Below are positions 27,522 to 35,855 of a DNA stretch of 64,000 bases, in pieces (positions within the stretch are counted from its first letter, which is position 1; every line of letters starts with the position of its first letter). The position numbers were made by a program, and so were the translations under genes. Source of the stretch: Actinomycetota bacterium (lineage in GTDB: Bacteria; Actinomycetota; Actinomycetes; Mycobacteriales; Mycobacteriaceae); the NCBI GenBank assembly GCA_018268465.1, contig JAFDWN010000008.1:248001-312000 (forward strand), given 5' to 3'. The notes under the pieces are model-generated. The model ran no database searches and was not told the origin of the DNA. It saw nothing but the letters and a program-made list of their open reading frames with translations.

Positions 27522-29077
27522 GCGGCGCGCTCCCGGTCGGCCAGCCAGTGCGGTTCGGGCCGTGTCCAGATGTCGTCGAGACCACCGGTGAGCAGCCGGT
27601 GAGCCTGGGCCGGATCGCTCTCGGGGAAGTCGAATCTGCGGTGCATGCCCCGGGATTCGGTGCGGCAGAGCGCAGCGTGGCACATCCAGCGGGCGTGTGC
27701 CAGCATCGCCGCGGTCTCCCGGGCCCGAAATCCGGTGTCCGCAGGCGCTGTGCGGGCGGTGCGCCACAGCGCGTCGAGATCGGCCAGCGCGGGCGTCAAC
27801 CGCTCGGCATGGCGCAGGTAGTTGATGTCATACGCCGTCGCCAGGCGTTGCACCTCCGTGCGGACCTCGGGTGCGGCGCCAACACCACCCACCGCGGCCA
27901 GGCGCGGCGCCGCGGCACCCCGGGTGCGGGCGAAGACCGCCGCACCCGCACCGGCCCACGCCCCCGAGCACGCAGCCCACGACGCGTTGTGCGCGCCACC
28001 GCCCGTGTACGCACCGGCGATGTACTCTCGGGTCGCGGTGTCCCCGGCTGCGTAGAGACCGGAAACATCGGTGGCGCAGTCGGATCCGGCGATCCGCACA
28101 CCTCCGGTGCCGCGCACCGTGCCCTCGCACAGCAGCGTGATCTCGAAACGCTCGGTGAACGGGTCGATGCCCAGCCGGTCGAAGATCAGGAAGAAATTCG
28201 GCTGGCCGGTGCGCATGGTGGCCCGGTCGGCGGCCGACGCACGGTCCAGACGCGCGTACACCGGTTCAGAGAGCAGAGTCTGCGCGATCAGCGTGCGGTC
28301 CTTCGTCGCGCCGGGCGCCTCAAGGAACGTGCCGTCGCCACGGTAGAACGTCGCCCACGCGTAGTAGGCGTTCTTAGTCATCGAGGTGCCTTTGGGTGCG
28401 AGCGCGTAGGCGTTGGAGAACTCCATGCCGGACAACACCGCGCCGGCCTCCACAGCCATCAGCGCGCCGTCGCCGGTGTCGACGTCGCAGCCCAGCGTCT
28501 TGGATTGGAATGCGCACCCACCGGTCGCGAGCACGACCGCCCCGGCCGAGATGCGCACACGCATGCCGTCGGCGCGCCGCATCGCGACGGCGCCGGAAAC
28601 CGTACCCTCGCGGTCGGCGAGTAGGTGCAGCGCCGGGGTGTGGTCGAGGATTCGGACACCGAGACGCCGCAACCGGATTCGCTGGCGACGCATGTACTCC
28701 GGGCCCTGCAGGTCCGCCCGGATCTGGTTGCCACCGCCGTCGACCGGGAACGGGTAGCGCCCGAGCCGGGCGAGTTCGTCCATCCGCACGATCGTGTCGT
28801 CGAGCACCCGCGCCATCCAGGAGCGCTCGGTGAGGCCGCCGCCGATCTTTTGGCGTCCGGCCATCGCAGCCTCCCGTAGTTCGGGGACGTCGTCGACGTA
28901 CCAGACACCGGTGCCCGCCGAGGCGGTGGCGCCGCTGGCCCCTGTGTAGCCCTTGTCCACGACCACGACGTCGACCCCCGCCTCGGCCGCCTTGATGGCC
29001 GCCCAGGTGCCTGCCGGGCCGCCCCCGATCACCAGCACGTCAGTCGAGATCGACTCGGCATGCCGCGGGGCTTTCAC
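27518..29077 (-). CDS. FAD-dependent oxidoreductase, AprA/fumarate-reductase flavoprotein-like
   Basis: A 519-residue flavoprotein. N-terminal DVLVIGGGPAGTWAAIKAAEAG binds FAD, and a second FAD contact GLYAAGDTATREYIAGAY lies near residue 340. It resembles the flavoprotein branch with adenylylsulfate reductase alpha, L-aspartate oxidase and SdhA/FrdA. Coupled ferredoxin and nearby sulfurtransferases and organosulfur-type monooxygenases suggest a role in sulfur metabolism, but the reaction cannot be read from sequence. Full-length AprA is longer (above 600 residues), so it is not a standard APS reductase. Confidence 0.75.
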   Translation of the reverse strand: MKAPRHAESISTDVLVIGGGPAGTWAAIKAAEAGVDVVVVDKGYTGASGATASAGTGVWYVDDVPELREAAMAGRQKIGGGLTERSWMARVLDDTIVRMDELARLGRYPFPVDGGGNQIRADLQGPEYMRRQRIRLRRLGVRILDHTPALHLLADREGTVSGAVAMRRADGMRVRISAGAVVLATGGCAFQSKTLGCDVDTGDGALMAVEAGAVLSGMEFSNAYALAPKGTSMTKNAYYAWATFYRGDGTFLEAPGATKDRTLIAQTLLSEPVYARLDRASAADRATMRTGQPNFFLIFDRLGIDPFTERFEITLLCEGTVRGTGGVRIAGSDCATDVSGLYAAGDTATREYIAGAYTGGGAHNASWAACSGAWAGAGAAVFARTRGAAAPRLAAVGGVGAAPEVRTEVQRLATAYDINYLRHAERLTPALADLDALWRTARTAPADTGFRARETAAMLAHARWMCHAALCRTESRGMHRRFDFPESDPAQAHRLLTGGLDDIWTRPEPHWLADRERAA

Positions 29078-29250
29078 TCGAATCGCCTTCCCGTGCCGGG
29101 CGCGGGATGTGCGCCGCCGGGAGATGCTGCCGCGAAACAGCGCCCGGCGCCAGCGATCGAATCGCCCAGATCCTAACGACTCTGCCTCACAGCGGTATCC
29201 GCCGCGGCGGTCGTGTCAGTGTCACGCCGCAATTCCCCGGGCGCGCACGA

Positions 29251-30755
29251 TCAGTCGACGTCCACCCAGTCCAGCGTGCGCTGCACGGCCTTACGCCACC
29301 CGCGTAGCCGGCAGTGCGTTGCGCCTCGGTCCAGTCCGGCGACCACCGCTTGTCCTCCTGCCAGTTGGCGCGCAGTTCGTCGGGGTTCGTCCAGAACCCC
29401 ACCGCCAGGCCGGCGGCGTAGGCCGCGCCCAGCGCGGTGGTTTCGGCGACCACGGGTTTGACGACCTCGACGCCGACGACGTCGGCCTGGATCTGCATGC
29501 ACAACTCGTTGGCGGTGATACCGCCGTCGACCTTGAGGACCTCCAGGTGCACACCCGAGTCGGCCTCCATCGCGTCGACCACATCGCGGGTCTGATAGCA
29601 GATCGACTCGAGCGTTGCGCGGGCCAGGTGCGCGTTGGTGTTGTACCGGGACAGCCCGACTATCGCCCCCCGCGCATCCGAACGCCAGTACGGTGCGAAC
29701 AGACCGGAGAAGGCCGGCACGAAGTACACGCCGCCGTTGTCGTCGACCTGGCGTGCCAGCGATTCACTCTGCGCCGCACCGCTGATGATGCCCAACTGAT
29801 CGCGCAACCACTGCACCGCCGATCCGGTGACGGCGATCGAACCCTCCAGCGCGTAAACGGGTTTCGCATCACCGAACCGGTAGCACACGGTGGTGAGCAG
29901 TCCGTGACTGGAGCGCACGATCTTCTCTCCGGTGTTGAGGAGCAGGAAATTGCCTGTCCCATAGGTGTTCTTGGCCTCCCCGGCGGACAGGCACACCTGA
30001 CCCACCATCGCCGCCTGCTGGTCACCGAGGATGCCCGTCACCGGTAACTCGCCCTGCAGCGGACCGCCGGGATGGGTGATGCCGTAGGGATCGGGTGCGG
30101 AAGACGACGCGATCGCCGGCAGCATCTGACGCGGAATCCCGAAGAAGGACAACAATTCGTCGTCCCAGTCCAGGGTCTCCAGGTTCATCAGCATCGTGCG
30201 GCTGGCGTTGGTGACGTCGGTGACGTGCACACCGCCGCGCGGTCCGCCGGTGAGGTTCCACACCACCCACGTGTCCCACGTTCCGAAAATCGCATCGCCG
30301 CGTTCGGCGGCCTCGCGGACTCCGTCGACATTCTCCAGGATCCACTGGATCTTGCCTGCGGAGAAGTACGTCGCCGGCCGCAGGCCGGCCTTCTGCCGGA
30401 TCACGTCACCGCGCCCGTCGCGGTCCAGCGCCGCGGCGATCCGGTCGGTGCGGGTGTCCTGCCACACGATGGCGTTGTAGTAGGGCCGTCCCGTCCTGCG
30501 GTCCCAGACCAGCGCCGTCTCACGCTGATTGGTGATACCCAATGCCACCAGATCGCTCGCCGACAGCGCGGAGTTGTTCAGCGCGGACTGCAGCACCGAC
30601 CCGGTGCGCTCCCAGATTTCGACGGGGTTGTGCTCGACCCAGCCGGCCTGGGGCAGGATCTGCTGGTATTCGAATTGGTGGCGCGCCACCTCGCGGCCGG
30701 CGTGATCGAAGATCATCGCCCTGGTACTCGTGGTCGCCTGGTCGATCGCCGCGAC
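29251..30755 (-). pseudogene. glpK: Glycerol kinase, degraded at both ends
   Basis: Most of the frame is good glycerol kinase (EWIERTG region, [69 protein letters not shown]). Three lesions are seen. First, no ATG, GTG or TTG precedes the N-terminal AAIDQ in frame; the first in-frame start (30716) lies after it. Second, the phosphate-binding DQGTTST reads DQATTST. Third, near 29299-29301 a C run is one base short, so the reading frame leaves [15 protein letters not shown], which continues in another frame to a stop at 29251. It is probably a pseudogene unless the assembly is wrong here. Confidence 0.7.
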
Positions 30756-30772
30756 GGGAGGCCTTCGTGGAC

Positions 30773-30833
30773 CGCGAGATCAGGGTTTCGGCACGCACAG
30801 ACTCCGACCGCGTGCCGTTACCCTGATCTCGCG
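30773..30833. repeat. 61-bp palindrome (REP-like hairpin) between the aldehyde dehydrogenase gene and glpK
   Basis: Perfect outer arms CGCGAGATCAGGGT (30773-30786) and ACCCTGATCTCGCG (30820-30833) enclose inner arms GGCACGC (30790-30796) and GCGTGCC (30810-30816) with a 13-base loop. It lies 15 bp after the aldehyde dehydrogenase stop, so it can also terminate that transcript. Size, symmetry and intergenic location are like REP elements. No second copy was noticed in the window. Confidence 0.7.
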
Positions 30834-30847
30834 CACCTGCCATCGGC

Positions 30848-32371
30848 TCAGAAGAAGCCGAGGGCCTTGCTGCTGTAGGACACCAGCAGGTTCTTGGTCT
30901 GCTGGTAGTGGTCCAGCATCATCTTGTGGTTCTCCCGGCCGATGCCGGACTGCTTGTAGCCGCCGAACGCCGCATGCGCGGGGTACTGGTGGTAGCAGTT
31001 GGTCCACACCCGGCCGGCCTTGATGTCGCGTCCGGCGCGGTAGGCGGTGTTGCCGTCGCGGCTCCACACCCCGGCACCGAGGCCGTACAGGGTGTCGTTG
31101 GCGATGGAGATCGCGTCGTCGTAGTCGCTGAACGAGGTCACCGCCACCACGGGGCCGAAGATCTCCTCCTGGAACACCCGCATCTTGTTGTTACCGGTGA
31201 AGATCGTCGGCGCGACGTAATACCCGCCGTTGAGGTCGCCACCGAGGTCGGCGCGTTCACCGCCGGTGACCACCTTGGCGCCCTCGCTCTTGCCGATCTC
31301 GATGTAGGACAGGATCTTCTCGAGCTGGTCGTTGGACGCCTGCGCACCGATCATCGTGGTGGTGTCCAGCGGGTCACCCTGCCGGACCGCCTTGGTGCGG
31401 ATCGCGGCGAGTTCAAGGAACTCGTCGTAGATGTCGGACTGGATCAGCGAGCGCGACGGGCAGGTGCACACCTCACCCTGGTTGAGGGCGAACATGGTGA
31501 AGCCCTCAAGCGCCTTGTCCTGATAGTCGTCGTTGGCGGCCATCACGTCGGAGAAGAAGATGTTGGGGCTCTTCCCGCCCAACTCCAGGGTGACCGGGAT
31601 CAGGTTCTGGCTGGCGTACTGCATGATCAGCCGGCCCGTGGTGGTCTCCCCGGTGAACGCGATCTTGGCGATCCGGTTGCTCGACGCCAGCGGCTTGCCC
31701 GCCTCCACACCGAACCCGTTGACCACGTTCAGCACGCCGGCGGGCAGCAGGTCACCGATCAGCGAGACCAGGTACAGCACCGAGGCCGGCGTCTGCTCGG
31801 CGGGCTTGAGGACGACGGCGTTGCCCGCGGCCAGCGCCGGGGCCAGCTTCCACACCGCCATCAGGATCGGGAAGTTCCACGGGATGATCTGCCCGACCAC
31901 ACCGAGCGGCTCGTGGAAGTGGTAGGCGACGGTGTCGTCGTCGATCTCCGACAGCGAGCCCTCCTGGGACCGGATGGCCCCGGCGAAGTAGCGGAAGTGG
32001 TCGACGGCCAGCGGGATGTCCGCGGCCAGGGTCTCGCGGACGGGCTTGCCGTTGTCCCAGGACTCGGCGACGGCGATCGACTCGAGGTTCTCCTCGATGC
32101 GGTCGGCGACCTTGTTGAGGATCACGGCGCGCTCGGCGGCCGAGGTCTTCCCCCAGGCCGGCGCGGCGGCGTGAGCCGCATCCAGCGCCTTCTCGACGTC
32201 GGACGCGTCGGACCGGGCCACCTCGCAGAACACCTCGCCGGTCACCGGGGTCCGGTTCTCGAAGTACTGGCCGCCGTTCGGCGGTACCCACTGGCCCCCG
32301 ATGAAGTTGTCGTAGCGAGGCTGGAAGGACATCACCGAGCCCTCGGCACCAGGTCGCGCGTACACAGTCAT
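30848..32371 (-). CDS. NAD-dependent aldehyde dehydrogenase (acetaldehyde type)
   Basis: A 507-residue class 3/ExaC-like aldehyde dehydrogenase. Seen are [27 protein letters not shown], the general-base region [11 protein letters not shown], and the catalytic Cys in [16 protein letters not shown], plus [23 protein letters not shown]. The sequence matches well-known enzymes that oxidise acetaldehyde and other short aldehydes. It follows the GAF-type regulator, transcribed the same way, with a 104-bp gap holding a strong inverted repeat. A second possible start is the ATG in SVMSFQP. Confidence 0.92.
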   Translation of the reverse strand: MTVYARPGAEGSVMSFQPRYDNFIGGQWVPPNGGQYFENRTPVTGEVFCEVARSDASDVEKALDAAHAAAPAWGKTSAAERAVILNKVADRIEENLESIAVAESWDNGKPVRETLAADIPLAVDHFRYFAGAIRSQEGSLSEIDDDTVAYHFHEPLGVVGQIIPWNFPILMAVWKLAPALAAGNAVVLKPAEQTPASVLYLVSLIGDLLPAGVLNVVNGFGVEAGKPLASSNRIAKIAFTGETTTGRLIMQYASQNLIPVTLELGGKSPNIFFSDVMAANDDYQDKALEGFTMFALNQGEVCTCPSRSLIQSDIYDEFLELAAIRTKAVRQGDPLDTTTMIGAQASNDQLEKILSYIEIGKSEGAKVVTGGERADLGGDLNGGYYVAPTIFTGNNKMRVFQEEIFGPVVAVTSFSDYDDAISIANDTLYGLGAGVWSRDGNTAYRAGRDIKAGRVWTNCYHQYPAHAAFGGYKQSGIGRENHKMMLDHYQQTKNLLVSYSSKALGFF

Positions 32372-32435
32372 GGAGTTCTCCTGCCTTCAATCCACACGGA
32401 ATGTGTCGGTAATCACTGAAGGTAGGTAGCAGGGG

Positions 32436-32463
32436 GTTGCAGCACAGTTGCAAGGGTTGCAAC
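32436..32463. promoter_or_regulatory. Candidate operator of the aldehyde dehydrogenase gene
   Basis: GTTGCAA-GGG-TTGCAAC (32447-32463) is a perfect 7-base inverted repeat, preceded by another GTTGCA at 32436. It lies about 75 bp before the aldehyde dehydrogenase start. The adjacent GAF regulator has a related GTTGC-C-GCAAC upstream of its own start, so both are likely sites for that regulator. Confidence 0.5.
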
Positions 32464-32474
32464 GCCGCGGAAAG

Positions 32475-33764
32475 TCAGGCGAGTTCGAAGTCCAGCCCGG
32501 CCAGGTGGCCGCGGGCCTGCGCCCGTGCCACCGAACCGGCGGGGGCGCGGTCGTGCAGCAGCCGCCATCCGTGCCGGTCGTCGCGCCCTTCGGGCAGGTC
32601 GAGCCACCGCCGCAGCAGGGCGAGGTCCCCCTTGGCCGATGCGGCCAGCACGGCGCCCCGCAGACTCGCACTCAATTCGGTGCGCAGCCGCGCGATGGCC
32701 GGCGACACCGATTGCGGCAGCAACTCGCCGGTGTAGGCATCCAGCGCGGCGACGACGTCACCGCGCTCCAGGGCGTCGAACACGTCGCCGACATCGCTGG
32801 CCACCGGTTCGAGCAGCCGGTACGGGCGCGAGGTGATGGAGGTGCCGCCGATGACCCTGCGCAGGCGCGACATCTCGGCGCGGATGGTGACGACGTCGAG
32901 GTCCTTGTCGTCGAGCAGCATCGCGAGGTGGTCGGCGCTGAGGCCCTCGGGGTGGCGGGTGAGCAGCACGAGGATATCGGCATGCCGGCCGGCCAGCGGG
33001 CTGACCTGCCGTTGCCCGCGTTCGTCGGTGTTGTGCCAGCGCGGCCGGTCGGCGCCGAGCACGGTGAGCCGCGCGGCCGCTTCCTGCACCGCGGGCGCGG
33101 TCAGCCGGACCACGGCGAGGTGGTTCTCGACGGCGACGACCGTCGCGCGGACCAGCGCCAGCGTCTGCGGTGAGGCCACCTGGGGCCCGCCGGTCAGGTC
33201 GATCGCCCCGAGCAGTGCGCCGGTGGTGGGGTCGTGGACGGGTACCGCGGTGCAGTTCCACGGCTGGACGATGCGCGAAAAGTGCTCCGATCCGCGGATC
33301 TGCAACTCGCGGTCGAGTGCCAGCGCGGTGCCGGGGGCGTTGGTGCCCGCGCTGCGTTCGCTCCAGTCGGCACCGGGCACGAAGTTCATCGCCGCGGCAC
33401 GCCGGCAGGCCTTGCCGTCCCCCTCCACCCACAGCAGGGTGCCGTCGGCGCCGGTCACGGCGACGACCACACCCGAGTCGGCGGCGTCGTCGACCAGCAA
33501 GCGGCGGATGACGGGCAGCGCCGAGGACAACGGATGGGCGTTGCGCAGTTCGTCGATGCTGCGGGTGACCGATTGGGCGCCGTCCAGGTCGGGGTCGACG
33601 CCGGTGGCCAGGCTGCGCTGCCAACTCTCCACGACGACCTTGCGCAGCGGTGCGTTGTCGAGATCGGAGGCGTCGACCTGACCCGCGACGAACATCTCGT
33701 GCAGGGCACGAACGGCCGCCGAGGGGACCCGGGCCATTGCCCGCCCGCCCGGAATCTTCGACAT
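32475..33764 (-). CDS. GAF-domain transcriptional regulator, paralogue of the gene at 367-1671
   Basis: About 430 residues. Residues [38 protein letters not shown] and [18 protein letters not shown] mark a GAF sensor like that of AcoR. The C-terminal part [35 protein letters not shown] resembles a winged helix. There is no AAA+ domain. The start at 33764 (MSKIPGG) is chosen by alignment with the paralogue; the longer frame is not conserved. The direct neighbour is an aldehyde dehydrogenase gene, the usual target of this group. Confidence 0.8.
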   Translation of the reverse strand: MSKIPGGRAMARVPSAAVRALHEMFVAGQVDASDLDNAPLRKVVVESWQRSLATGVDPDLDGAQSVTRSIDELRNAHPLSSALPVIRRLLVDDAADSGVVVAVTGADGTLLWVEGDGKACRRAAAMNFVPGADWSERSAGTNAPGTALALDRELQIRGSEHFSRIVQPWNCTAVPVHDPTTGALLGAIDLTGGPQVASPQTLALVRATVVAVENHLAVVRLTAPAVQEAAARLTVLGADRPRWHNTDERGQRQVSPLAGRHADILVLLTRHPEGLSADHLAMLLDDKDLDVVTIRAEMSRLRRVIGGTSITSRPYRLLEPVASDVGDVFDALERGDVVAALDAYTGELLPQSVSPAIARLRTELSASLRGAVLAASAKGDLALLRRWLDLPEGRDDRHGWRLLHDRAPAGSVARAQARGHLAGLDFELA

Positions 33765-33817
33765 CGCCACGGCCACCACACTCCTCGTGCGGCACCGGTT
33801 GCGCTGGTCGCCGCACG

Positions 33818-33828
33818 TTGCCGCAACA
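33818..33828. promoter_or_regulatory. Inverted repeat upstream of the GAF regulator
   Basis: GTTGC-C-GCAAC, 54 bp before the regulator start codon. It shares the GTTGC half-site with the repeat upstream of the aldehyde dehydrogenase gene, consistent with autoregulation. Confidence 0.4.
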
Positions 33829-33887
33829 ATAGTTGAAGCCCGGCCGCCACAGCCAGGTGACGGCACCGCCGACCGGATGGCGGCCCC

Positions 33888-33925
33888 GTGCGGTCCCGCG
33901 GGCTCCCCTCCCGTCGGGACCGCAC
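33888..33925 (-). terminator. Terminator-like hairpin after esxT
   Basis: Arms GTGCGGTCCCG (33888-33898) and CGGGACCGCAC (33915-33925) form a perfect 11-bp stem with a 16-base loop. It lies 30 bp after the esxT stop and would end the ESX-4 minus-strand operon. Confidence 0.6.
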
Positions 33926-33954
33926 TGGCCTGTCAGTGCCGGCCGGCGCCGGGG

Positions 33955-34251
33955 TCAGTACCCCCAGGCCGATGCGGCACTGCGGTCGGTGGCGGCGATG
34001 TCGTCGGCCCCGTCGCGGACGGCGTTGCCCAGTCGGAACAGGATGTCGTTGAGCGCCGCGGCGGACTGATTCCACCGGGTCTGCTCGACGCGGTACGCCT
34101 CGGCCGCGTCGCGGGTCCACACCTGCTGCAACGGCACGATCTGCGCGCGCAGCTCGTCGAGGGCGGCGTTGAACCGGGCAGACGTCGTATGAATCTCCTG
34201 GCGCACCGAATATTCGATCTCGTCGAAGTTGTAGGACAGCACCCCGTCCAC
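33955..34251 (-). CDS. esxT: ESX-4 WXG100-family protein EsxT
   Basis: A 98-residue helical protein, start MDGVLSYNFDEIEYSVRQEI, very similar to M. tuberculosis EsxT (Rv3444c). The turn between the helices is WTR (residues in QQVWTRDAAEAY) instead of WXG, as in other EsxT. It forms a heterodimer substrate with EsxU. In M. tuberculosis rplM and rpsI follow; here a terminator and an unrelated regulator gene follow. Confidence 0.93.
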   Translation of the reverse strand: MDGVLSYNFDEIEYSVRQEIHTTSARFNAALDELRAQIVPLQQVWTRDAAEAYRVEQTRWNQSAAALNDILFRLGNAVRDGADDIAATDRSAASAWGY

Positions 34252-34283
34252 GGATCACTCCAATCTGTTGTCGTCGTAACGGT

Positions 34284-34607
34284 TCAGAGCCCGCCGGCCA
34301 GTCCGCCGATCCGCTGCGCGTGGTGGTCACCCGCCTCGCGGAGGGTCCGTTCGTTGACGCGGATGGTCTCGGCGATGCGTTGCAGCGCGGCGTGCAGCGT
34401 GACGGACTCTGCATTCCAGCGGTCCACCACCTCCTTGAACCGGGCGGCCGCGACACCGCCCCACACCGAGGGCGGCACGCTGCTCATCCGGCCGATGAAG
34501 GACTGCAACATCGCCCGGATCTCGTCGTTGCTGGTGTCGATCCGGCCCGCGACCGCGCTCATGAGGTCGAAGTCGGTGGACAGTGATCCGCCTGCTGGGG
34601 TGGTCAT
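34284..34607 (-). CDS. esxU: ESX-4 WXG100-family protein EsxU
   Basis: A 107-residue helical hairpin protein with the WXG turn in [13 protein letters not shown]. It is the partner of EsxT, secreted or surface-exposed through ESX-4. It lies 33 bp upstream of esxT on the same strand, and after the type VII-associated membrane protein gene. Confidence 0.92.
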   Translation of the reverse strand: MTTPAGGSLSTDFDLMSAVAGRIDTSNDEIRAMLQSFIGRMSSVPPSVWGGVAAARFKEVVDRWNAESVTLHAALQRIAETIRVNERTLREAGDHHAQRIGGLAGGL

Positions 34608-34688
34608 GGAGATCCTTCCGGGCCGGTGAGACGCGCTATCGGGATACGTGGATAGGACGGCGGCGCCGCGGCGGCGGTTCCCCCGGAT

Positions 34689-35855
34689 TCAGAACACCGC
34701 ATGTGCCGAGCGCACCGCCTCGTCGCACACCGCGAGCACGTCGTGTTCACGGCCACGGGGGCTCTGGCATCCGATGCCGATCCGCACGGCGCCGTCGATC
34801 AGGACAGCCCACCCGATGTCGTGGCCCGGCCGGGTCTCGCGGTAGGTGACGACGTCCCGGCCCGCGCGGTTGTCGGCCGGGCGGAAGTCGGCGAACACCC
34901 CCGGCGGCTGTTCGTCGAGGAGGTCGCGCAGCACGCGCGCCGCCTCCGGCAGCGGCTGGCGCAGCGGCACCGGCGACTGCACGACGAGCACGGCGGTGTG
35001 GGGGTCCCCCGGCGACACCACCTGCAGCCGGGCCGATCCCGGCCCCGCGGTGATCCGCTGCACCATCCACGCCGCCGGGATCCGCACCCCCACGCGTCCT
35101 TCCACAAGCAGTGTCGTCGGGGTGTCCACAGCCTGCGGGGCACCCGCGGGGAGCGTGGCGAGCGCACCGCAGACGGCCGCGGCGCACAGCACCGATCCGG
35201 CCGCGCGAAACGCGGGTCGGCGCCGGCGCGGCGGGGACACGGGCGGGCGTTCGGCGCCCGACGAGGCCAGGGCCGCGCGCCGTGTCACCAGGCCGGGTTC
35301 GGCGATGGTCACCGCCGCCCCCGCTGTCGTGAGGCGTTCGGCGAGCGCCGCCGCGAGCCGGGCCCCGCCGGGTACCCCGGGGGGCGCGTCGAGCAGTACG
35401 GTGCGCGCCGCGCCGATCGTGTCGGCGACGGCGGCGGCGATACCGGTATCGGCGTCGGCGGTGTCGCCGATCCGGGGTATTGCGGCGTCGATCGCCCCGC
35501 CGGTGGTGACGACGACCATCTCACCGGCGATCTCGACCACCGCCGAGATCCCGCCCGTCGCGAGCACCCCGGCACGCGCCAGCACGACGGCCTGCGGTGC
35601 GACGGCGCGGGCGGCGTCGCGGATGCGGGCGATGCGGCGCGCCGACCACCATGACGGGCACACGACCACCGCCGGGCCGCGCCGCGACCCCGTCGCGGTC
35701 AGCAGAACGTCCCGCCACAGGTCTGCCACCGGTACCGGCCGCTCGTCGAGCAGCGCGATGTCGTCGTCGATGTGTTCGAGGGCGGCCGCCGCGGCGGCGC
35801 TGCCCGCGGGTCCGCGCACGGCGGCGGGGCCCACTTCGACCACGGTCACGGTCAT
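34689..35855 (-). CDS. Type VII secretion-associated membrane protein (Rv3446c-like)
   Basis: A 388-residue protein. Residues 1-200 are a cytoplasmic region with repeated Ala/Val-rich segments (MTVTVVEVGPAAVRG). A hydrophobic segment near residue 220 (AAGSVLCAAAVCGALATLPAG) and an extracytoplasmic C-terminus with RIPAAWMVQRITAGPGSARLQVVS follow, as in the type VII secretion-associated TIGR03931 family. The role is unknown. The ATG at 35855 overlaps the eccC4 stop. A much longer open frame upstream is antisense noise. Confidence 0.85.
   Translation of the reverse strand: MTVTVVEVGPAAVRGPAGSAAAAAALEHIDDDIALLDERPVPVADLWRDVLLTATGSRRGPAVVVCPSWWSARRIARIRDAARAVAPQAVVLARAGVLATGGISAVVEIAGEMVVVTTGGAIDAAIPRIGDTADADTGIAAAVADTIGAARTVLLDAPPGVPGGARLAAALAERLTTAGAAVTIAEPGLVTRRAALASSGAERPPVSPPRRRRPAFRAAGSVLCAAAVCGALATLPAGAPQAVDTPTTLLVEGRVGVRIPAAWMVQRITAGPGSARLQVVSPGDPHTAVLVVQSPVPLRQPLPEAARVLRDLLDEQPPGVFADFRPADNRAGRDVVTYRETRPGHDIGWAVLIDGAVRIGIGCQSPRGREHDVLAVCDEAVRSAHAVF

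Noticed and set aside
30908-32419. A 503-codon plus-strand open frame
   Set aside because: It lies fully antisense to the aldehyde dehydrogenase gene; the Val/Asp/Gly/Arg-rich translation is the usual shadow of GC-rich coding DNA and has no family motif.
13300-33900. Insertion sequence, integrase or attachment site to explain the accessory block
   Set aside because: No transposase, integrase or tRNA gene, and no flanking direct repeats were seen; base composition is like the rest of the window.
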